NCBI GenBank assembly: GCA_020726505.1
Contig: JAHLEZ010000011.1
Span: 1,240,001-1,304,000 of the forward strand
Direction: 5' to 3'
Length of the DNA stretch: 64,000 bases
DNA from: Leptodontidium sp. MPI-SDFR-AT-0119
Lineage: Eukaryota; Ascomycota; Leotiomycetes; Helotiales; Leptodontidiaceae
Of this stretch, positions 57,101-64,000 are shown piece after piece; within the stretch, counting starts at the first letter, position 1, and each line of letters opens with the position of its first letter. Under the pieces are notes generated by a model. It saw nothing but the letters and a program-made list of their open reading frames with translations, made no database searches and had not been told where the DNA came from. The translations under genes were made by a program, and so were the position numbers.

Positions 57101-59540
57101 ATTTATCGTTCCGGTAGAAGTGTCTAGCAATTGACGATATTGATCCAAAAGTAGCTATAAATGCCTATATTTCCGTACAATCAGGTGCTTCTTGTTGCCC
57201 TAGATTAAGACATTGCGTAAGTTATCGTATTGCGCGTTAAGCGCATCTAACTGTTGTAAGCAAACTAGAAACGGGATATCTGCGTCCACGATTTGAAAGT
57301 CCATTTCTTTAGCGGGGGTATTAATAGTAGCGACTCCTAGGGACGGTCGCGAACCGGCACCGAATGTGATCCGGCTCTGGCCCGCCTGACTAGTGTCGAA
57401 CTTGACATCCTAAATACGCTGTAATGCCCGCAGCTAGTTGAGTCCTCCCGTGTTTTTGTTAGACGCGCCTGTGTTAATTAGTAGACCTTAAAAGAATCTG
57501 TCTGTCCACTACGTTGTGTAGGCCTCGCTAGGAGCGGGTCTCTTGATCTTGCTTTCTAGGATGTAAGTAGCCTTCCTTTCCTCAAGTTGCCCCATGACTT
57601 CCCGTGCATCATACTACGCCTCACTTGCTATAAATACAGTCGTGAAGTTTGCGGCGCTATCGCCATCGTCGTCGTCGTCGGAGCTCTCCAAAGAATCGTC
57701 AATATCTATTGAAGTGTCTAAATCCGCATCCTAGTGACCTTCCGAATAGTGTCCGGATGTGATCCGGTTCTAGTCCGAATTAAGGTCGATTCCCTTAACA
57801 TAAGCTAGGTAGCTCCTGAAAGTCTTTTCTGTGGCTCTCACTCCTTCGGCCTTACGCGCAGCGAAGTATCTCGCCTTGGACGCTGCCTACTCTTTATTAG
57901 AGTGGCGACTACTATAGCAGTCTGTTTTCTTGCAGATAATACAGCCTATATAGCCTGGCATAGGCTAGAACTTGTCCCCACGCTTGTTTCCACTAGAAAA
58001 TTTCATCCTACGGTCGGAGTAATAAGCCGTCCCTTTTGCGACGTGGGATCAGTAGCGATTCGGATTAGATCCAGAGTACTTACTTACCCTCGATCCCGAG
58101 CTATGAGTTACCTCAACACTAACGGCGGAGCGAAGACTATCTATTAATGTAAGAAAGGTAGGGGGTGCCTTAAATAAGGCCATATTAAAGAGGGGGTTCC
58201 TTAATACTCCTTACACGAGCTTATCGCGGAGCGTCTTGTCGTTCCGCATATTGTCGTCCTTTAGGCCAAGCTAAATACTCTATAATTCTTTAGCGAAGTT
58301 CTCTAATTAAGTTAGCACCGGCTTTCCCTTCTAGTAACGCTCCTTCTAAAATAACGAGAAAGTCAGACCAAACCACCGGGTAAGGAACTTATTAGCTCTC
58401 TCCTCCGTCTCAAAGTGTTCGCGAGTCGTCTTAACAAGCTCATTAAATGAGTACCCCCTTATTCTAGAAGTACCGGTAGTAGTACGAACTAGCTCTGTCT
58501 CGTAGTATTGACAGAAAAGCCCGGTTCTAGACCTTAGTCTCAACTAATACTCTCTGATACAGGTCAGCGAAGATGTAGAGCTTCTCATCTAAGTAGTCTT
58601 TGTCTCCGCTATATTAGAGCTCCCTAGTGTACATCTTAGTAAGGTTTACTAACGATTTCGCCTAGTCTAGGGTTAATAAATCCATGACATACTATAATAG
58701 CCGAATCGGCTCTGTATATAGTCCGGTAGTCCTAGGAACCTCAAATAATAGTAATGACCCGTCCCGTGGGTGTATTACTGGCGTTAGTGTGGGATTCAGT
58801 AACGCGTGGTCATTTAATCTCCACGGGTGGAGATTACTCAGGGGATCCCTCCCAAGAGTAAATGAGAACTCCTTCTTTAGGACTATAAGTAGAGGGGTTG
58901 TACTATATAGATCCTCGACCTTATCTCCTTTAGTAAGGGAGATCCTAGGTGATCCCAATAGCTAAATCGTCTCCGTAAACTTCACTCCTGACCCTTCCGA
59001 AGGAGTGTCTTCCTCCACGGAATAGATAACTACCTCTAGTTAGTATTATAAAGACATCGGGGTTTAATTTTGTTAAAGTGTTATTAAGAACGGCGGTGGT
59101 AATCGAGAGAGTAATTCCCGGATGTGATTCGGTACTGATTCGGGGTAGTTCCGAATTTACATCTCTATTTAGTCCTCTGGCCACAAATTTTCTTCAGCTT
59201 ACACTGCCTCTACCAAAGCCTCTACTGTCCTCGTCCCCCTTTGTCGTCGTACAAATACACTAAAGGCTCGTAGGTCGTCCCTAAGGTATGTGCGTTCCGT
59301 AACCTCAATCAATCTGAACTCCTTTGCCGTCTAACCCTCAAAATACTCCTAAAAGTCCTAGAAAAGGAACTCTCCCTTAATACGGCCGTTACAGAAGGAC
59401 TCACGGAACTTCCGCGAGTATGCCGTCGCATCTCCTGTAAAAGCTAGACTAGGATTTGGCGTTTCTCCTAGTGTAGCCGTGTCATTGAATATTTCCGGAG
59501 TCAACTCTAGCTCCGGCGTACGGTCTAAAGCATCCGCCAT
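54200..59540 (-). pseudogene. copia gag-pol, heavily mutated
   Basis: Recognisable islands on the minus strand: gag start near 59540 (MADALDRTPELELTPE), further gag pieces at 59184-58346, and a pre-integrase zinc-finger region at 57148-56906 (CHLTELEIRRLYRRFGHP, CEYCQK). Integrase core is at 56701-56384 (STNFNSEEFRSV, VKAVNDTTG-like). RNase H is at 54733-54446 (TIVYTDSLSLYECIIKL, EKRLIIDI). Reverse transcriptase lies between but is broken by many stops. No intact polyprotein, so the copy cannot move by itself. Confidence 0.88.
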
Positions 59541-59862
59541 TGTGTCGGATACGATTCGTAAGTGATCCGGTGGGTTCCTAGATAGGTTTCTTAAAGGTCC
59601 AAAGTTCTGGATTCAAGGATATTAAATTGATAGTCTTCGTAGAGTAACTGTCGTATTGTGATAGCTCTTCTCCGACGTACAGTCGTCCTAATCGAGTCTC
59701 AAGAGAGAAGTTGCCTTCCCTCCACGATCTAGAAAAGGTAAAATGCCCTTTTAAGGAAAATACAGTGAAGTACTCCTCAAGTTGAAGCCTAGAATCCGCT
59801 CTATAGCCTGAGACCTTTTCTGTCTGTAGTAAGGTTGACGATATAAGCTTACCACTAATCAG

Positions 59863-60118
59863 TGTCGGTGCAGTACCGGTTCATATACCACGCCGCATGT
59901 GTGAATATATTCCAATGTGAGTATGGCGACAGAGTAATAAATGTATAGTTCAAAATCTGTGTATATTCTAAGAGAGTGCGAGGAGAGCCAGACTATATAC
60001 TACGAAACCCCACCGAATCTCCACCGAAACCAGTCCGGCTAAGCTCTGACCCCTGACTTTGACCCGCACCCCCTTTTCCGGACCGAAGTATGCTCATGCA
60101 GGGACCTGTGGACCAACA
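59863..60118 (-). repeat. copia LTR (5' end of the element)
   Basis: 256 bp, read on the minus strand from TGTTGGTCC to CACCGACA. At eight of the nine differing positions one copy keeps CA or TG where the other has TA. Confidence 0.93.
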
Positions 60119-60123
60119 ATATA

Positions 60124-61680
60124 ACTTACGAGTTTATCTCTAAGTGTAAGTAACTAAAGATTATACCTTTCTGTTTAATTACTCACTTAACACATACTAC
60201 ACAACCACTCGACGTTACTTGTTTCTAGTCTAAAAAGCACTAGCATGGCCGAGTAATTAAAGATAGAATTAGAGACGGCTGTAACTCTTTTACTAAATAC
60301 ACTTTTCTTTAATGCCTTTACTAGATCAGAGCCAAAACCTTTAAGAAAGAGACGATTTAGTTAGCCTTTAGGCGTACCGGCATATGGCTATTAAACGCGG
60401 ATGTCATTATTAAAGCTTTTAAGCTTACTTAGGATACTCAAATGGGCGACAAAGACACGGGTGGACGGGTGTATAACTATACCCCGGGTGATCTATCTAC
60501 GGTAATTAATGTTCTTATATCTAACGAGCCAGTGCCACGCTAGATTCCAGTTAATAACGAGTTCTAGGAGGCCGAAATAGTATCAGACGAAGAATACGAC
60601 TATGTCCCGTGGACTTATAATGACGGAGCTTTCGACGATGAGCTAGAGGACGGAATTGAGCTTCCACAACTCCCACGTGACGATAATATTAATATTACAA
60701 ACGATTTAATAGCTCCATTAGCAAGCTCTCGTATCGACAAATTACTAAAAGTGGCAACTACTCTAGAGTAACCTTCGCAACCTAGAGGCATAGAAGACTA
60801 CGGGAATTACGGGCTCAAAAGTACGGCGGATAATCCTCGTTAGTATAGAAAAACGCCATTCTTTAGTACCCTATATAGAGTTAAAGGAATCAACGCACAC
60901 GCCGAATTTCTTGAGACCTACAAAGATATATTATTGTCTCCATTAAGGCGACTCTCTAATAAGAAGTTCCGCAAAGGTAATATAGTTAGTGCGATTATGG
61001 CCGACGCCGCGCGCTAAGAGCTTACTTTAACTGTTCTAAATAATACCTAAGGCAGTAATTCCCTTGTACTAAATGACGAAGAGGGTACTAGGAGAGTCAA
61101 ATCTCGCGGTGGGGGCCGCGTAATCTCCTTTAGCGAAGGATTGCGAATTATTGGCGAAAGGAATGATGTTGCCTAAGAGTCTAAACTTGCGAAGCTTCAA
61201 AGGGAGGCGAATATTACTAGAAATATATTAAAGTTAAAAGAGGAGAGAGTTACTAAAGCTTTAGTTCGACAGTAAAAGAGGGAGGAGAAAGAAACTACGA
61301 AGGTTCAAAAAAGAATAAAAAAGGCACGTATCTAGGAAGAGAAAGCTTAGGTTAAAATATAATATAAACTCGACAAAGCTATGAAGTTACAAGCGTTAAT
61401 TAGTACTGGGAAGAAGCCTAGGGGTCGGAAATCGACTACAATTAAAGAAGAAGAGGCTACATAACAAGAGCCTGTAGTTATGGCCGTATGTCAAAGACTA
61501 ATTCGCGCCAAAAGACTAATACAAAAAGCGATTGAGATATTTAGCGACAACGAGCAAGAGGATGGCAGTAATATTGAGAGCCCTATGGAGTTAGATTCGT
61601 CCGCTGATTCTGATTCCGACGTCAATTTGAGTGATAATAGTAGTAGTGGGCCTGTAGATTACGATAATTACAATTGAGGG
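60124..61680 (+). pseudogene. pogo/Fot1-like transposase, 3' half
   Basis: It resumes with TYEFISKCK, then IIPFCLITHLTHTTQPLDV (the conserved HTTHxLQPLDV segment). LAFRRTGIW and a long C-terminal extension (DTGGRVYNYTPGDL, SFSEGLRIIGER) follow, then a Lys/Glu-rich coiled coil and the GKKPRGRK-acidic tail shared with element A. In-frame stops at 60430, 60541, 60565, 60769 and 60841 are mostly TAG at positions where Trp is plausible, as expected from TGG-to-TAG RIP changes. The final tail (61480-61677) is open again. Confidence 0.82.
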
Positions 61681-62206
61681 GTATCTGAGTTAGGGTTAAA
61701 GAGGGATTACATAAGCGAGTATCCCGAAACCTATATTTTTGATATAACCACTTATTTTCTACTACTAAACGTTATGCGATCGTTATATAAATCTCGGAAT
61801 CGATTGGAATATATATAGTTCGTATATCCCGTGGATCTTTTTTTATTAAAATCTATAAAAGGGCTAAGAAGTTAGACGTAGAAGTTGATATTTTGGCTGT
61901 TTTAAGCCCCGCGAGACCCCAAATTCTTACTTAGTCTATTTAATTACGATGCACTACATAAATCGAATGACGTCATTTAAAGTGTGATTTATGTAGAATT
62001 TTGTTCTGGATTTAATGATCCAACTTTTAAGTCGATTATATTAGTAGTAAAAAAGTTATTCCTTGATTAAGTCGTCATGTCGAAGTTGCTGGTATGTCGA
62101 AGTTGGTGGTTCCGACCTACGCAAGTAGGTCGGAAAAAAAAAACAAAAAAAATCAGGAAACCGACGAGTACTCAGTTCTATTCGCTTTTGGACGGGATGC
62201 TGGATG

Positions 62207-62231
62207 GTCATGTGATATTTTATCACATGAC
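62207..62231. repeat. perfect 11-bp palindrome with E-box words
   Basis: GTCATGTGATA, three T, TATCACATGAC. The arms contain CATGTG/CACATG. It lies just outside element B, between the island and the EthD gene's 3' end. Confidence 0.7.
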
Positions 62232-62557
62232 TGGACTTCCACCTGTCAGTAAATGGGTCGGTAGGTAGTTCTCGTACCTAGAGTAGAGCTCGAAGAGTCT
62301 TACGGTGCAGTCTCTTTTGCCTGCCTCTAAATCGTTATTTGCCCTCCTCTCGTGTCATTTATACCTTTTTTTTTTTTTGGCACTGCATCATCACTTGTTT
62401 CAAGCCTGGTCATAGCATGAAAACCAAGTACAGATTTCAGACCATTCCACAAACTCTAACGGGGGATAATTTTCATATAATAAAACACACTTATATTCTG
62501 ATATGCGGACCGAAGTCTTCTCCTTCCCCACTCACTCAATCAACAAACCCCCATCCA

Positions 62558-63081
62558 TTATGGTACATTAACCACCTCTCCCTCCTCAATATAGACCGTC
62601 TCCCAACCCACCATAATCATCACATCTCCCACATTTGTGTACTCCGTCTCCACCTTGCCGACCTTCTCATGCCACTCTGGATCCATCAGCAAGCCCCTCA
62701 GATCATCCGCGCTGCGCACATAGTACTGCGTCTGTGCATCGTATGGGCTCAGCATCCAGCCCGGCGGCATGGCCGTGATATCTGGCGCGAAAATGTTGCG
62801 TGCTTCGAGCGGCGTTAGGTACTGCGCTTTTGTTAGAATTACGAATCGAGTGGCTTTTTCTTTTTCTTTGGTGCTGATGGAAGGTAACTGGAATAGGGGA
62901 GGAATGAAGTGGTCACCTGTGCGTATCTTACGATCCCGTGCCGAGCGATGATTCCAGCTGCGGCTTGGATATGCGACGTGGTCATGAACTTCTCGAAATC
63001 GGCATCGCTGTATGTGGGTGCCTTGTAGTGGTTCACGCAGATCTTAAGCAGTCTCTCAGCCTTGGGGACTGCGGATGCCAT
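62558..63081 (-). CDS. EthD-domain protein
   Basis: Two exons: 63081-62917 and 62821-62558, with a 95-nt intron; 142 residues of dimeric alpha/beta-barrel (EthD) fold. An LLKICVNHYKAPTYSDADFEKFM start is followed by HGIVRYAQ at the junction. PPGWMLSPYDAQTQYYVRS, DPEWHEKV and a final VGWETVYIEEGEVVNV also match. Fungal members act as small decarboxylases or cyclases on aromatic polyketides, or have no known role. It diverges from the serine hydrolase to the right. Confidence 0.85.
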
Positions 63082-63619
63082 GTTTCCTTCTTGTTGTCTT
63101 TTTGTTTTGATTTCGTTACTTCTGCTGCTGCTACTTTGGAAAATGTGGTAAATTGTCACTATTTAGAATTGAAATCCATACTCATCTTTCACGAATACTG
63201 CCCAGACATTGGGGTTTCAGCCATGGAATGGCCGAAGAAAGTATTCGGTCCTATAAGCGAACTTGGCTTCGGTTGACTGTTGCTGCACAAGTCGAGCGAG
63301 CAGTCGCCGAGTCGGCGATGCAGATTCGGCGAACCATGTGCTTTTATTTCGTAATTCACATTTCGGACGAGAACGAGAAACTCAAACAGGAAGGGGGAAG
63401 AAAACACTCTCAAATTGAGGAATTCTTAGAAGTTCTTCCGATGTGTTGCGGACGAAGAATTACCTGTAAACCTTCTCTTATGCTCCAGAAAGGCGGCAAA
63501 GTTGAAACAACCCACCATTTTCTAAGACAGCCCTTGTACAGAAGAACACCATGAGGATTTTGTTAATTCCGACACGTACGCCTGCAGAGAACAAACTTGG
63601 ATACCGCACTTGTCAAAAC
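63082..63619. promoter_or_regulatory. divergent promoter between EthD and serine hydrolase genes
   Basis: 540 bp between two head-to-head genes, presumed shared regulation. Short open frames here are unconserved. Confidence 0.5.
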
Positions 63620-64000
63620 ATGAACCTTCCTAAGATCCTCTGCCTCCACGGCGAAGGCACCTCCAGCGAAATCCTCCGCATCCAAACCAGCACCCTCGCC
63701 GCCTCCATTCCTCAATTCAGTTTCCACTACCTCAACGCCCCCTTCCCATCGCCTCCAGGCCCCGGCGTCCTCCCCTTCTTCGAAGGACCCTACTACACCT
63801 GGGTCCGAGCCTCCTCTCTGACTTCCAAATCCGACATCACCATCGTGCGGACACTCTTCCAGAAAACGATTGCAGAGCACACATTTGTGGGGGTGCTTGC
63901 GTTCTCGCAAGGTGGATTGGTTGCGGCTGGGTTATTGCGCGATGAGGTACTGGGCAAAGGGTTGAGGTTTTGGATTTTCTTGTCGTGTACATATCCGCCT
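63620..64000 (+). CDS. FSH1-type serine hydrolase, cut by the window end
   Basis: Begins at ATG 63620 with MNLPKILCLHGEGTSSEIL, the first strand and oxyanion loop of the FSH1 family. FHYLNAPFPSPPGPGV and YYTWVRA follow. The nucleophile elbow FSQGG, with Ser near residue 96, is in VGVLAFSQGGLVAAGLL. 127 codons are in the window without a stop; the family is usually 220-290 residues, so the Asp and His are outside. Relatives include LovG-type thioesterases that release polyketides, but most members are unassigned. Confidence 0.87.
   Translation, partial: MNLPKILCLHGEGTSSEILRIQTSTLAASIPQFSFHYLNAPFPSPPGPGVLPFFEGPYYTWVRASSLTSKSDITIVRTLFQKTIAEHTFVGVLAFSQGGLVAAGLLRDEVLGKGLRFWIFLSCTYPP

Larger units (their letters stand above)
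52540..60118 (-). mobile_element. full-length Ty1/copia retrotransposon
   Basis: 7,579 bp with two 256-bp LTRs and the 5-bp duplication ATATA (52535-52539 and 60119-60123). The coding strand is minus. The order gag, integrase, reverse transcriptase, RNase H from high to low coordinates identifies copia rather than gypsy. It sits inside the pogo transposase, in the codon region after the LLIF motif. It carries an additional gene on the plus strand next to its 3' LTR. Confidence 0.93.
50778..62168 (+). mobile_element. pogo/Fot1-like element B, interrupted twice
   Basis: Terminal repeats at 50778-50868 and 62076-62168 start CTCGTCGGTTTCCTGA and contain the hairpin CCGACCTACGCAAGTAGGTCGG. TA lies outside both ends, the left one shared with element A. 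Removing a solo LTR (with one TSD) and a copia element (with one TSD) leaves about 3.5 kb with one transposase reading direction (+). The terminal repeats of A and B are related but distinct in the hairpin and subterminal words (CTTGGACA against CTTCGACA). Confidence 0.88.

Noticed and set aside
57902..58147. 81-codon plus-strand frame in the copia element
   Set aside because: It is the complement of the minus-strand gag region, with no introns, start context or conserved features of its own.
60240..61680. Many in-frame TAG codons as a sign of a reassigned stop codon
   Set aside because: Host genes in the window use TAG, TAA and TGA normally. The stops occur only in transposon frames and fit RIP.

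Overview
The window is nuclear DNA of a filamentous ascomycete (Pezizomycotina). Short GT-AG introns with CTAAC/CTGAC branch points, genes such as STE7, ISWI and MRM1, and transposons carrying C-to-T/G-to-A damage of the RIP type all point there. A Leotiomycete is my guess from the general look of the proteins; nothing here proves the class. I saw no tRNA or rRNA gene and no CRISPR array.

Layout. 1-10 kb is gene-poor: a short-chain dehydrogenase, a solo LTR, a SnoaL-like protein, an alcohol-acetyltransferase-like enzyme and a cytochrome P450 relic. 10-37 kb is a housekeeping block: mitochondrial rRNA methyltransferase MRM1, a Mi-2/CHD3-like (Mit1-type) remodeller, a CCCH zinc-finger protein, dihydroorotase, a conserved nuclear protein, an ISWI remodeller, a HAD hydrolase and the STE7-type MAP kinase kinase. 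38-46 kb is accessory and partly decayed. It holds a frame-broken conserved fungal protein, a frame-broken alpha/beta hydrolase, a small membrane protein, an intact bZIP-DUF3425 factor and a frame-broken Zn2Cys6 factor. 46.8-49.7 kb has a hairpin repeat, a dead Tc1/mariner-like transposase fragment and an intact DHA2-type MFS transporter.

49.86-62.17 kb is a nested transposon island. Two pogo/Fot1-like elements lie back to back around one TA. The second has been interrupted twice: by a retroelement now reduced to a solo LTR (TSD GTCCG) and by a full-length Ty1/copia element (two 256-bp LTRs, TSD ATATA). The copia polyprotein lies on the minus strand and is full of stops. Between its RNase H and its 3' LTR lies an intron-containing, stop-free gene on the opposite strand. 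I regard this as the most interesting object in the window.

62.5-64 kb holds a divergent pair, an EthD-domain protein and an FSH1-type serine hydrolase cut by the window edge. Both types often sit in polyketide clusters, so one may begin just to the right.

Exon coordinates were worked out by hand from splice consensus, reading phase and family conservation. Gene functions are by family recognition from sequence only.
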